From JAJZRV01 sp027442615 (lineage in GTDB: Bacteria > Pseudomonadota > Gammaproteobacteria > Burkholderiales > Ferrovaceae): a stretch of 64,000 nucleotides of DNA. This document shows, piece after piece, positions 47,050 to 55,121 of the stretch. The notes beneath the pieces are model-generated. The model ran no database searches. It was not told the DNA's origin and saw only the letters and a list, made by a program, of their open reading frames with translations. How positions within the stretch are numbered: the stretch's first letter is position 1; each line of letters starts with the position of its first letter. Made by a program: the position numbers and the translations under genes. The stretch spans positions 1-64,000 of the forward strand of contig DAIBBI010000006.1 of NCBI GenBank assembly GCA_027442615.1, given 5' to 3'.

Positions 47050-47861
47050 CGGAAGGGTCGCAGCGCTTCAAGGGTGTTCTGCTGATACTGGGAATACTGG
47101 CACTATGGGAGGGCGTGGGCCTGTTGGGATGGGTCAATGCCAAGGTACTCCCTCCCCCTCATGCCGTAGCCATCAAGTGGTGGGAATACCTTGCGCCGCA
47201 ACAGCCCTACGATGCCGAATCGGACAGTCGCCTGAGCTGGCTTCTTTCCGGAGAGCTGATCCAGGACGCCATGGGTAGCCTGTATCGGGTTCTGGCGGGG
47301 TTTGTGGTGGGCACTCTGCTGGCACTGCCCATCGGACTGATGATGGGAGCGAGCCGCCAGATTTACCAGCTTTGCAATCCACTGCTGCAAATCCTGCGAC
47401 CCATTCCGCCAATTGCCTACATTCCACTGTCAATCCTCTGGTTTGGCCTGGGTAATCCGCCCGCCATCTTTCTGATTGCCATCGGGGCCTTCTTTCCCGT
47501 CCTGATGAACACCATTGCCGGCGTACGCGCTGTGGACGGTATTTTTCTGCGTGCGGCGCGAAATCTTGGCGCCTCTCAGACCACCATATTCATGCGCGTG
47601 ATCCTGCCGGCCTCGACCCCGTACATCCTGACCGGAATGCGCATCGGCATTGGCACTGCATTCATCGTGGTCATCGTGGCCGAGATGATCGCCGTCAACA
47701 ACGGCCTGGGCTTTCGCATTCTTGAAGCCCGCGAATATTTCTGGTCCGACAAGATCATTGCCGGCATGCTGTCCATCGGTCTCATCGGATTGGCCATTGA
47801 TCAAGCCATGAGCCTGCTCAACAATCATCTGCTGCGGTGGCACCGCGGGCTGGAGCACTGA
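47046..47861 (+). CDS. ABC importer permease, SsuC/TauC-like
   Basis: A 271-residue BPD-type inner-membrane permease with about six helices. The coupling motif for the ATPase, EAA-x3-G-like, appears as RAARNLGASQTTIFMRVILPASTPYILTGMRIG (about 175-207). Preceding PIPPIAYIPLSILWFGLG is characteristic of the SsuC/TauC group. ATGA overlap with the binding-protein gene indicates coupled translation. Confidence 0.9.
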   Translation: MTEGSQRFKGVLLILGILALWEGVGLLGWVNAKVLPPPHAVAIKWWEYLAPQQPYDAESDSRLSWLLSGELIQDAMGSLYRVLAGFVVGTLLALPIGLMMGASRQIYQLCNPLLQILRPIPPIAYIPLSILWFGLGNPPAIFLIAIGAFFPVLMNTIAGVRAVDGIFLRAARNLGASQTTIFMRVILPASTPYILTGMRIGIGTAFIVVIVAEMIAVNNGLGFRILEAREYFWSDKIIAGMLSIGLIGLAIDQAMSLLNNHLLRWHRGLEH

Positions 47862-47865
47862 CCCC

Positions 47866-48660
47866 ATGGATACGAACATCGTCATATCCGGCGTCGATAA
47901 AACTTTCCCGACCCCCCATGGCGCCGTGGTCGCCCTTCAAGACATCCACCTTGAAATCAAAAAGGGTGAATTTGTCTGCCTGCTGGGCCCATCTGGCTGC
48001 GGCAAATCCACGTTACTCAACGCCGTTGCTGGGTTTTCACTGCCCACCCAGGGCGTAATCAAGGTCAACGGTCAGGCCGTAACCCAGCCCGGACCCGATC
48101 GAGGCATGGTGTTCCAGGAATATGCGCTTTTCCCCTGGATGACCGTGGCTCAGAACGTGGGGTTTGGACTTGAAATCAAGGGGCTGGCAAAGGCCGACGT
48201 CCGCAACCGGGTCAATGCACTGTTGAAGTTGCTGAAGCTGTTCGAGTTTGGCGAGCGCTTCCCCAGAGACCTTTCCGGAGGCATGCGCCAGCGTGTGGCC
48301 ATTGCCCGGATTCTCGCGCTGGATTCACCCATCCTGTTGATGGATGAACCCTTCGGCGCACTCGATGCCCTGACGCGCCGCTCGCTGCAGGACGAACTGC
48401 TACGGATCTGGTCGGAACTGGGCAAGACAGTGCTGTTCGTGACACATAGCATCGAAGAGTCCATTTTCCTGGCAGACCGCATCGTGGTCATGACCTATCG
48501 CCCAGGCACGATCAAACGGGACATTCGCGTCACCCTGCCGCGCCCGCGCGACTCGGCCTCCCCTGAATTCAATGCGCTCAAGCGTGAACTGTCCGAGCTC
48601 GTATCCTCCGAGCAGGCGCGTCACGAAGATGCCGAACGGCGCGCCCTGACCACGGACTGA
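47866..48660 (+). CDS. ABC importer ATPase, SsuB/TauB-like
   Basis: A 264-residue ATPase with Walker A GPSGCGKST (about 44-52), Q-loop VFQEYALFPW, signature LSGGMRQRV, Walker B ILLMDEPFGALD and H-loop VTHSIEES, all intact. The layout (FQEYALFPWMTVAQNV) is that of nitrate/sulfonate/taurine importers. A GGAGC ribosome site precedes the ATG. It completes the binding protein-permease-ATPase set. Confidence 0.93.
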   Translation: MDTNIVISGVDKTFPTPHGAVVALQDIHLEIKKGEFVCLLGPSGCGKSTLLNAVAGFSLPTQGVIKVNGQAVTQPGPDRGMVFQEYALFPWMTVAQNVGFGLEIKGLAKADVRNRVNALLKLLKLFEFGERFPRDLSGGMRQRVAIARILALDSPILLMDEPFGALDALTRRSLQDELLRIWSELGKTVLFVTHSIEESIFLADRIVVMTYRPGTIKRDIRVTLPRPRDSASPEFNALKRELSELVSSEQARHEDAERRALTTD

Positions 48661-48663
48661 GCC

Positions 48664-49485
48664 ATGACCACCGCCTGGGAACCGCTGATCCTGACCGTTG
48701 CCCCCAACGGTGCGTATAAAACCCACCAGGATCACCCGCGGGTGCCCTTGAGCGCAGCCGAACTGGGAGAGACGGCGAAATCCTGCCTGAGGGCCGGTGC
48801 CAGTATGATCCACCTGCACGTGCGTGACGCTGCCGGCCGCCATCTGCTGGATGCCACAGCTTACCGTGAGGCAACGGCGGCCATTCGCAAGGCCGTGGGT
48901 GACGAACTCGTCATCCAGATCACCTCGGAGGCCGCCCGCCTCTACACGCCCGATGTGCAGATGGCCGTGATACGGGAAGTTCGTCCCGAAGCGGTTTCCG
49001 TCGCCATTCGCGAACTCGTGCCAGACGCGGCATCCGAAGCCGTTGCCGCGCCTTTCTTTGAATGGCTGCATCAGGAAGGCATCATGACGCAGTTCATCCT
49101 GTATTCGGCTGATGAGCTGGGGCGCTATCAGGCATTGCGCCAGCGCGGAGTATTACCTCCCGCGCGGGACTTTTTGCTGTTTGTGCTGGGCCGCTATAGC
49201 GCCGAACAACAAAGCGACCCGCGCGACCTGTTGCCTTTCCTGCAAACGCTCTCAAATCCTGCACCCTGGGCTGTTTGCGCATTCGGTACGCGTGAAAGCG
49301 CCTGCCTCACCGCCGCCACAGCGCTGTCAGGACATGCGCGAACGGGGTTTGAAAACAATCTGCATCTGCCCGATGGCAGCCTGGCCCGGGGTAATGACCA
49401 GTTGGTGGCGATTGCGGCAGAAAACGCAATCCGCCTGGGACGCCCGCTGGCCCAGGCAAGACAGATCAGGGCGCTTTTTTCCTAG
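48664..49485 (+). CDS. beta-keto acid cleavage enzyme (BKACE, former DUF849)
   Basis: A 273-residue TIM-barrel zinc enzyme. The family start is TVAPNGAYKTHQDHPRVPLS (about 11-30), zinc ligands are H50 and H52 in HLHVRD, and GHARTGFENN near 220 holds the conserved glutamate. The best known member, 3-keto-5-aminohexanoate cleavage enzyme, condenses a beta-keto acid with acetyl-CoA to give acetoacetate and a new CoA ester. It lies three bases after the ATPase gene as the last gene of the pabBC-importer operon, so its keto acid may derive from the imported compound. The specific substrate is not predictable here. Confidence 0.85.
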   Translation: MTTAWEPLILTVAPNGAYKTHQDHPRVPLSAAELGETAKSCLRAGASMIHLHVRDAAGRHLLDATAYREATAAIRKAVGDELVIQITSEAARLYTPDVQMAVIREVRPEAVSVAIRELVPDAASEAVAAPFFEWLHQEGIMTQFILYSADELGRYQALRQRGVLPPARDFLLFVLGRYSAEQQSDPRDLLPFLQTLSNPAPWAVCAFGTRESACLTAATALSGHARTGFENNLHLPDGSLARGNDQLVAIAAENAIRLGRPLAQARQIRALFS

Positions 49486-49979
49486 TGCATCATGTCGTGG
49501 TGCATCATCGCACCCACCCCGTCTTCGGGCGTGACAGGCTTGATGGGGAGTGCCACTTCAATCTCGCCGGAGCGTTCGAATTTCAGCTTCAGGGAAAGCG
49601 TCTCGCCCTCCCGCAACGGTTTCTTCAAATTCTCCAGCATCAAGTGCAGCCCGCCCGGTTTCAGTTCGATGCGGCCATGGGCTGGAACCTCCAGACTCGT
49701 TTCGTGGCGCATGCGGGACATGCCCTGCTCCATCTGACTGCTATGCAGGGCCACCCTGCGAGCTACGGGACTTGAGGCCGACAACAGACGGTCAGGGACA
49801 GCCCCGGTATTGTCGATGGTCAGGTAGGCAGCCCCCACCTCCTGCCCGGGGACCGTGGCACGCGCGTAAACGCCATCAATCACCAGCGCTTCCTGTCGCA
49901 CCGGCTCGGCATGCGCCGCGACAAAACCGGCCCAGCACAACAGCAGCGCCACGCCATGCGTTACGGAACATTGCTTCAT
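49482..49979 (-). CDS. periplasmic copper chaperone, PCu(A)C family
   Basis: A 165-residue exported protein: signal peptide about 1-24 (cleavage near AHA-EP), then a cupredoxin-like beta-domain. The copper motif H-x10-M-x21-H-x-M is exact: H79, M90, H112, M114. The C-terminus adds a His/Met cluster, MMHHDMMH. Such proteins hand Cu(I) to the CuA or CuB site of cytochrome oxidase. ATG 49979 has GGAGA upstream. Last of the leftward run of cytochrome and copper genes, 19 bases after the TlpA-like gene, which fits the known pairing of PCu(A)C with thioredoxin-like reductants. Confidence 0.92.
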   Translation of the reverse strand: MKQCSVTHGVALLLCWAGFVAAHAEPVRQEALVIDGVYARATVPGQEVGAAYLTIDNTGAVPDRLLSASSPVARRVALHSSQMEQGMSRMRHETSLEVPAHGRIELKPGGLHLMLENLKKPLREGETLSLKLKFERSGEIEVALPIKPVTPEDGVGAMMHHDMMH

Positions 49980-49998
49980 GAAATCTCTCCTGTCGTGA

Positions 49999-50505
49999 TC
50001 ATGGGTTGGATAACAAGGGGGCAATCGCCCTGTCGAGGGTTGCTTCATCGAGGCCTGCATCGCCATCCCAGGCATCGCGGCGCAGAACACCCTTGCGATC
50101 GATGACGAAAGTCAGCGGGATGCGCCAGATCCGCCCATAGCCCTTGACCCGGGATTCACGGATCCATGCACCTGGAAAGCTGTACCCCTTCATGATGTCA
50201 CGCGCTTTCTGCAGGTCTTCGGGGTCGTCCATGGTGATGGCGATCAGTTCCAACCCCTCGCGGTGATGCGCTTGATAGTAGCGCTCCATGGCTGGCATTT
50301 CTTCACGGCATGGCACGCACCAGCTCGCCCAGAAATGCAGCATCACCACCTTGCCCGACCCATCGCCGGTGGCGAAGGTCTGTCCATTCATCAAATGGAT
50401 CTCGTATCCGGGTGCTGGTGCACCCTCTTCAATGGCCCACACCGTGGAGGAAAGTCCCGCCATCAGGATTAGGATTATGGCGCGCACGCCTTTCAGACCA
50501 TTCAT
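49999..50505 (-). CDS. TlpA/ResA-like periplasmic thioredoxin
   Basis: A 168-residue protein with a signal peptide (about 1-24, ending VWA) and a thioredoxin fold. The redox pair is C63/C66 in FWASWCVPCREEM and the cis-proline is in RIPLTFVID. TlpA-type proteins keep periplasmic cysteines reduced for haem attachment or CuA assembly. Position between an outer-membrane barrel and a PCu(A)C chaperone favours a copper-assembly role, as with TlpA/ScoI/PcuC in rhizobia; this is inference. Confidence 0.88.
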   Translation of the reverse strand: MNGLKGVRAIILILMAGLSSTVWAIEEGAPAPGYEIHLMNGQTFATGDGSGKVVMLHFWASWCVPCREEMPAMERYYQAHHREGLELIAITMDDPEDLQKARDIMKGYSFPGAWIRESRVKGYGRIWRIPLTFVIDRKGVLRRDAWDGDAGLDEATLDRAIAPLLSNP

Positions 50506-50516
50506 CCCAGGACACC

Positions 50517-51458
50517 TTAAAAGTTGTAGGTCAAGCCAGCGCTGACAATCTGGTTGGGCACGAGCTGAATCCCGTTGACATCTCTCATCAGGGGCAGGTA
50601 CACCAGCGCGTTGGCCTGAAGATTTTTGGTCAGATTGTAGAGCGCGCCCGGTGTGAGATACAGGCTTTTCGACCCGCTGTTGAGCGGGTCGCTGTTGATC
50701 CCGGAATCCGAGCTGCGGATCGTGGCATTGAGCTGGAGGAGCGGAATCAGGTCTTCAACATAAGCATTGGCATCGTAGTGCATCCCCAGAACCAGTTGCA
50801 GGCTATTGCCGGGGCGGTAGTCGTCGCGCGTGGCGATTGCACTGCGAAGCATCGCCTGGGCGTACCATCCCCAAGTCCGTTCCTGTCCCACCTGGTACCC
50901 CCCCAACAGCAAATCAGTGCTGCCGGTGCCAGGTTGGGTGTCCCGGTCAAAGCCGGATGCCGTGTAGGTACCAGTAGGCAACTTCAGGCCAAAAATCAGG
51001 CCGCTGGACATATCAGGCGAAAAACCGGTGTACATGCCCATGACCCGAACATCAGACAGGGTGTGGATTGTGTGATTAACCACATTCGGCAACCCGTTGC
51101 CAAAACTCTCATTGGTTTCGAAGCTTCTTTGCCAGTATGGCACCATGGCCATGATGCCCCATTCATGGTTAAACGTGTATTGGGCGTTGAGATTAAGAAA
51201 ATTGGTCTGGATCCTCTGGTCCGGGCTTTGGTCTAGGGGAATCCGGTGACTCCCCTGCATGGCACTGTTCTGGTTGAGAAACGTGTCCTGAATATTGATC
51301 GCGCCACCGTTGGCGGCAGGCATGCCCAAACCAGGCATCCCCACATCGAACATGCCGCATCCGCAGGCGCATGCCTGGACGGGCAAGGATTGAAAACCCA
51401 CTGCCAGAGCCACGACGGCCGTCAATACGCCGCAGATCCGGCGATACTTGTTTTGCAT
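50517..51458 (-). CDS. predicted outer membrane beta-barrel with N-terminal Cys-x-Cys-x-Cys motif
   Basis: A 313-residue exported protein. The signal peptide ends near QA, and the mature chain begins CACGCGMFDVG with C30, C32 and C34. Many amphipathic strands follow, and the last residue is Phe in LTYNF, the usual barrel-assembly signal. The style resembles the PF13557 group (MetA/phenol-degradation-associated transporters), often predicted as porin-like. The Cys cluster could bind copper or another thiophilic metal, or the first Cys could be lipidated. ATG 51458 has GGGGG upstream. Function unknown; copper genes flank it. Confidence 0.7.
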   Translation of the reverse strand: MQNKYRRICGVLTAVVALAVGFQSLPVQACACGCGMFDVGMPGLGMPAANGGAINIQDTFLNQNSAMQGSHRIPLDQSPDQRIQTNFLNLNAQYTFNHEWGIMAMVPYWQRSFETNESFGNGLPNVVNHTIHTLSDVRVMGMYTGFSPDMSSGLIFGLKLPTGTYTASGFDRDTQPGTGSTDLLLGGYQVGQERTWGWYAQAMLRSAIATRDDYRPGNSLQLVLGMHYDANAYVEDLIPLLQLNATIRSSDSGINSDPLNSGSKSLYLTPGALYNLTKNLQANALVYLPLMRDVNGIQLVPNQIVSAGLTYNF

Positions 51459-51487
51459 GATATGCCCCCATCTCTTTGAATACTCGT

Positions 51488-51512
51488 GGGCTGTTTGTTC
51501 CACAAACAACCC
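51488..51512 (-). promoter_or_regulatory. hairpin-forming inverted repeat before the barrel gene
   Basis: Arms 51488-51498 and 51502-51512 pair over 11 positions with one G-U wobble and a 3-base loop (core TTGTTTGT and ACAAACA). No T-run follows on the minus strand, so it is not a classic terminator. It lies 30 bases before the barrel start, in the only sizeable gap between the copper-associated genes; an operator or a transcript-processing hairpin are both possible. Confidence 0.45.
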
Positions 51513-51523
51513 TGATACGGTGC

Positions 51524-51898
51524 TCAAAGGGCTTCTGGAGGGGCTCGTGAAAGGGGAAGAAGATTTACCTCATGCTCACACTGGGCGCGCTGACGTGTGG
51601 CGATGAACAGGGTATCGTGGTCCGGGTTTGCTGAAAACCGGACTTCCATGGAAGGCAAGTCCATGGCAAGACAACCACATAAGGCGCAATGGTCGTGGTG
51701 CGATGAGGAGGTTCCGGTCCCAGGCGAGGTGCTGTCCAGATCCACCCACTGAAGCCCTGAGGCAGAACATATCTGGACCCTATGCGGACCCGCTCCCTGA
51801 ACCATACGCGCGAAGGCCCCGGAGGCCAAAAAAGCCTGGAATAGCATGCACAGCAGCAGCAGGCGGGTCATGCGACGAAATGACTGGGGACGGATCAT
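51524..51898 (-). CDS. DUF2946-like small exported protein with His/Cys cluster
   Basis: A 124-residue protein with an N-terminal hydrophobic export segment (about 12-30). The central motif HHDHCALCGC (H67, H68, H70, C71, C74, C76) is typical of DUF2946 proteins, which often neighbour copper or cobalt transport genes. No catalytic domain is recognised. It starts 18 bases after the FNR-like gene and is followed by the barrel gene. Likely a periplasmic or membrane-associated metal-handling protein, by context only. Confidence 0.7.
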   Translation of the reverse strand: MIRPQSFRRMTRLLLLCMLFQAFLASGAFARMVQGAGPHRVQICSASGLQWVDLDSTSPGTGTSSSHHDHCALCGCLAMDLPSMEVRFSANPDHDTLFIATRQRAQCEHEVNLLPLSRAPPEAL

Positions 51899-51916
51899 GC
51901 CCCGAATTCTATCAGA

Positions 51917-52633
51917 TCAGATGCCGTCCCATGTTTCGCCCGCTCCCATGCCTGCCAGGCGTTTGACACGGCGCACATCGAGCAGGCGCACCTCTCCATG
52001 CGGTGCCTCAATCAGGCCGTTGCGCCTGAACTCGGCAAATACCCGGCTCACGGTTTCTTCGCTCAACCCCAGCAACTCCGCGATCTCAAGCCGCGATAGC
52101 ACCAAGGGAAAGGGATCTGCGGCATCCGAACCGACGGGCACCAGGGACAGGATGAAGGAAGCCACCCGCGCATGCGCCGGCTTGATGCCGAGATTGCGAA
52201 TCATGATCTGCGCCTGAACCAGTTCATCGCGAAAGCGCTGAATGACCCGCAGTGCTACGGAGGGGTTTTCTTCCAGGACAAGCAACATGTTCTTATGGGA
52301 AATGCAGCAGACGTCCACGGGCGTCAGTGCAGTGGCGGTATAGGGATAGGTGGCATCCGATGTTTCAAAACCCACGAGCTGGCCGGCCACGAGCAGACCC
52401 AAAATCTGTTCACGTCCCGCCAGCGGCATCGTGGTCAGTTTGAGCTGTCCGGCGCGCAGGACCATCAGCTGCGTGCAAGGCGCGCCCTCACGAAACACCG
52501 TCTCCCCTGCTGAATACCGTCTTCGGCTAAGCAGACCGCGCACGTCGCATACCTGGGATGCGCCGTCTTCACCGTTGAAGAAATGGGCACCACACAGGAC
52601 GCAATCCTCGTTTTTGCAGTAACAGTTCAGCAT
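51917..52633 (-). CDS. FNR-like Crp-family transcription regulator, probable Fe-S oxygen sensor
   Basis: A 238-residue regulator with an N-terminal cyclic-nucleotide-fold domain (about 30-150) and a C-terminal winged helix (about 155-225). The N-terminus has C4, C6, C11 and C14, with C29 and the C109/C110 pair later; a C-x2-C pair, one further Cys and a distant Cys fit an FNR-type [4Fe-4S] site. The recognition helix reads LSEETVSRVF; the E-x2-S-R pattern (E193, S196, R197) is that of FNR, which reads TTGAT half-sites. It sits within the cytochrome-copper run, and an FNR box lies before the run's first gene. ATG 52633 was chosen over upstream starts because the Cys-rich N-terminus begins there. 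Confidence 0.85.
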   Translation of the reverse strand: MLNCYCKNEDCVLCGAHFFNGEDGASQVCDVRGLLSRRRYSAGETVFREGAPCTQLMVLRAGQLKLTTMPLAGREQILGLLVAGQLVGFETSDATYPYTATALTPVDVCCISHKNMLLVLEENPSVALRVIQRFRDELVQAQIMIRNLGIKPAHARVASFILSLVPVGSDAADPFPLVLSRLEIAELLGLSEETVSRVFAEFRRNGLIEAPHGEVRLLDVRRVKRLAGMGAGETWDGI

Positions 52634-52682
52634 TTGGACTCTTGGATGGCCCTGACGCCGTGACTCAGTTTGGGATTTCAGG

Positions 52683-53060
52683 TCAATTGTTTTTGGCGCC
52701 CTGAGCCACCCAGGTCTTGATCGTGTCGATGTTCGGCTGCGACATGAGATTGCGTTGATACGGCATGTGAATGGAACTGTCAGCACGGTTTTCGATCAGC
52801 ATCACCAGCACGCTGGTCAAACTGTCATTCGGTTTGACTACGGGGCCAAACTGCGTCCCTTTCATCAGGGTGTCGTAAGTGCTCATATCGAGTTTGCTTT
52901 TTTCATACCCAATGCCTCCCGGAGTATGGCACTCAAAGCAGTTAGCCTTGAGAATGGGGAGGACTTCCTTCTGGTAGCTAACTTCATGCTGTCCACAGCC
53001 GGACAGTAAAGCAGTAGCCAGGGAAGTTGCAATTGCGGACAAAACGCAGACTTTTTTCAT
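52683..53060 (-). CDS. monohaem c-type cytochrome lipoprotein
   Basis: A 125-residue lipoprotein: signal peptide with lipobox LLSGC (C22), then a short cytochrome domain with one haem site CFECH (41-45) and candidate distal methionines in HMPYQRNLM (about 99-107). The sequence EVLPILKANCFECHTPGG resembles the small PSCyt1-type haem domains of other bacteria. It is 11 bases downstream of the NrfD-like gene, so it probably acts as the soluble-side electron acceptor or donor of that complex, as the monohaem subunit does in alternative complex III. Confidence 0.85.
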   Translation of the reverse strand: MKKVCVLSAIATSLATALLSGCGQHEVSYQKEVLPILKANCFECHTPGGIGYEKSKLDMSTYDTLMKGTQFGPVVKPNDSLTSVLVMLIENRADSSIHMPYQRNLMSQPNIDTIKTWVAQGAKNN

Positions 53061-53071
53061 GATGAACCTCC

Positions 53072-54241
53072 TTAACTGGGTTCAGGTTCCCATGGTGATA
53101 GAAAGCGCGTGATCAACCACAGGACAACAAACGGACAGGTGAACACGATGGCCACAGCCAGCAGGCCCTCATGGCTCACGATTTCCGGGTAATACACCAA
53201 CAGCCCCTTCATGGTTTTGGATAGCTCCTGCCCACCAATCACCACATTCCATCGCATGGCCAGAACGGCAATCATCATCGCGACGCCAGAAACCACCATG
53301 CCTCTAACCAAAGCCTTTCCATCAACCTTGAAGATGATCAGTACGCTTAAAATCGCCAGTACGATGAGAGAGCCGCCCCATTGAATCATCATGCCGTATC
53401 GAATGGGTCCTTCGATCAGGCGCTGCACCATGTCGATGCCCTCCAGCCTTTTGTAAAACATCTCCAGCAGTTCCAGTCCTTCGATCACCAGCACCACCAG
53501 CAGGAAAGCCCACATGGTGCGCGCAAGCCCCTTCATGCATGCATCATCCACGGGCACTTTGCGAACGCGGGAATATGCGACATACAACACAATAAGCAGA
53601 CCAATGCCGGAAACGATGGCAGACAACAGGAAAATGATGGGCATCAGATCAGAAGACCACCACTCGCGTGCCTTGACAGAACCGAACAGAAAACCCACGT
53701 AGCCGTGTAATCCGCCAGCAGCAGGAATGCCGATCATGGCAAGCACGGTAGCAAATTTGTGATCCAGGGCAAGCGCATGCGGCGAGACGTCGTCCGAACC
53801 CAGTGTCATCAGACGATAGACGGTGCCCAGTGGCCCTCGGGTCGTTTTCGATAGCGCCACGATGTCGGCCCTGAAGGCAAACCATATCTCCAGCAATAGC
53901 AGGCAGATATAAAATCCGGCCACATAGCTGAATGCAGCCATGGCCGAAGTCCAGTGCGGCGTGAGCACAGCGTTGAAAGCTCGCTGCGGATTACCCAGAT
54001 GGAGCAAAAGCGGAGTGGGCACAAAGAACATGAAGCTAACGGCCGTCAGCAATGCAAAGCGTGCCACAGGCTTGTATTGCACCATGCCAAAAACGTGGTA
54101 GAGACTGGATACGATGAAGGCACCGGCTACGAGGCCGGTGATGTAGGGATAGATAACGATCAGTACACTCCACGGAATGTCGGTTTCGTTGGGATAGACG
54201 TAACCAACGTAGGGTGCAGCGTGTGCCATGGTGCCTATCAT
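53072..54241 (-). CDS. NrfD/PsrC-type integral membrane quinol-interacting subunit
   Basis: A 389-residue membrane protein with about nine to ten hydrophobic helices, starting YPNETDIPWSVLIVIYPYITGLVAGAF, which matches the NrfD family. Such subunits hold the quinone site of complexes like NrfCD, PsrABC and alternative complex III and contain no haem. It begins immediately after the stop of the Fe-S gene, with AGGAGG overlapping that gene's last codons. Together with the Fe-S protein it would pass electrons between the quinone pool and the periplasmic cytochromes. Confidence 0.9.
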   Translation of the reverse strand: MIGTMAHAAPYVGYVYPNETDIPWSVLIVIYPYITGLVAGAFIVSSLYHVFGMVQYKPVARFALLTAVSFMFFVPTPLLLHLGNPQRAFNAVLTPHWTSAMAAFSYVAGFYICLLLLEIWFAFRADIVALSKTTRGPLGTVYRLMTLGSDDVSPHALALDHKFATVLAMIGIPAAGGLHGYVGFLFGSVKAREWWSSDLMPIIFLLSAIVSGIGLLIVLYVAYSRVRKVPVDDACMKGLARTMWAFLLVVLVIEGLELLEMFYKRLEGIDMVQRLIEGPIRYGMMIQWGGSLIVLAILSVLIIFKVDGKALVRGMVVSGVAMMIAVLAMRWNVVIGGQELSKTMKGLLVYYPEIVSHEGLLAVAIVFTCPFVVLWLITRFLSPWEPEPS

Positions 54242-55096
54242 TTAGGAAACCTCCTTGTCGATGCCCACATAGAACACGTTGGGCGCATTGCCCGTTTCGG
54301 GCTTCAGAACGGAGACGCGGTTATTGCGCAGAAACTTGCTGATCGGGCTTTGTGGGTCGTTGCGGTCGCCAAAAACCCGCGCCTCAACGGGACAAACTTC
54401 CACGCATGCGGGCTGCAGCCCCTTGGTGATGCGGTGGTAACACCAGGTGCATTTGTCGGTTACGCCCATCACATGGTTGAATTCGCGCACGCCGTAGGGG
54501 CAGGCTTGCACGCAGTACTGGCAGCCGATGCAGTAGGAGTGGTCGATCAGCACCACACCATCCTTGGTTTGATACGTAGCCCCGGTCGGGCAGACCTGAA
54601 CGCACGCAGGATGGGTGCAGTGGTTGCACAACTTGGGCACAAAAAAGGCCTTTTCAACCTTGGCATCCCTGTAACGATTGTCAAAGCGAAATTCCTTCTC
54701 GGACCCAGACGCGGCAATGTTCTGCGCATCGCTCTGGCTATCCACGTGCGCCCGATCCTCGCCTTCCAGATACACATAGCGCTCAACCCAGGTACGGAAA
54801 TGATGCGCGTCCTGCGTCACACCGTTTTCTGCCTTGCAGGCTTCCACGCAACGCAAACAGCCAATGCAGCGGGTAGCATCCACGCCAAAAGCCCACTTGT
54901 GCTTATTCCAGTCGTAATCCGGAATTTTTGGGGAAGGTGCTGCGGCAACTTCGGCGCTTTGTGCATTTGCCCTCAGGTTTCCAGAGCCCACCCATGCTCC
55001 TGCGCAAGCGGTACCAATGCCCAGCATCCGCAGGAAAAAATTGCGTCGCACCAGATTGCTGCCCTTGCTTTCAATTATTTTGTCTTGTTGGGTCAT
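54242..55096 (-). CDS. Tat-exported four-cluster 4Fe-4S ferredoxin subunit (NrfC/TtrB/PsrB-like)
   Basis: A 284-residue protein. The N-terminus has a twin-arginine signal, RRNFFLRMLGIG (about 18-29), so the folded protein goes to the periplasmic side. Four Cys groups can each bind a cubane: CIGCLRCVEAC, CNHCTHPACVQVC, CIGCQYCVQACPYG and CTWCYHR with CVEVCPV, the standard layout of NrfC/DmsB-type subunits. It sits between the hexahaem cytochrome and the NrfD-like subunit. No molybdopterin catalytic subunit is encoded next to it, which is unusual for this family. Confidence 0.93.
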   Translation of the reverse strand: MTQQDKIIESKGSNLVRRNFFLRMLGIGTACAGAWVGSGNLRANAQSAEVAAAPSPKIPDYDWNKHKWAFGVDATRCIGCLRCVEACKAENGVTQDAHHFRTWVERYVYLEGEDRAHVDSQSDAQNIAASGSEKEFRFDNRYRDAKVEKAFFVPKLCNHCTHPACVQVCPTGATYQTKDGVVLIDHSYCIGCQYCVQACPYGVREFNHVMGVTDKCTWCYHRITKGLQPACVEVCPVEARVFGDRNDPQSPISKFLRNNRVSVLKPETGNAPNVFYVGIDKEVS

Positions 55097-55121
55097 ATTT
55101 ATCTCTCACTGGATCACTGCA

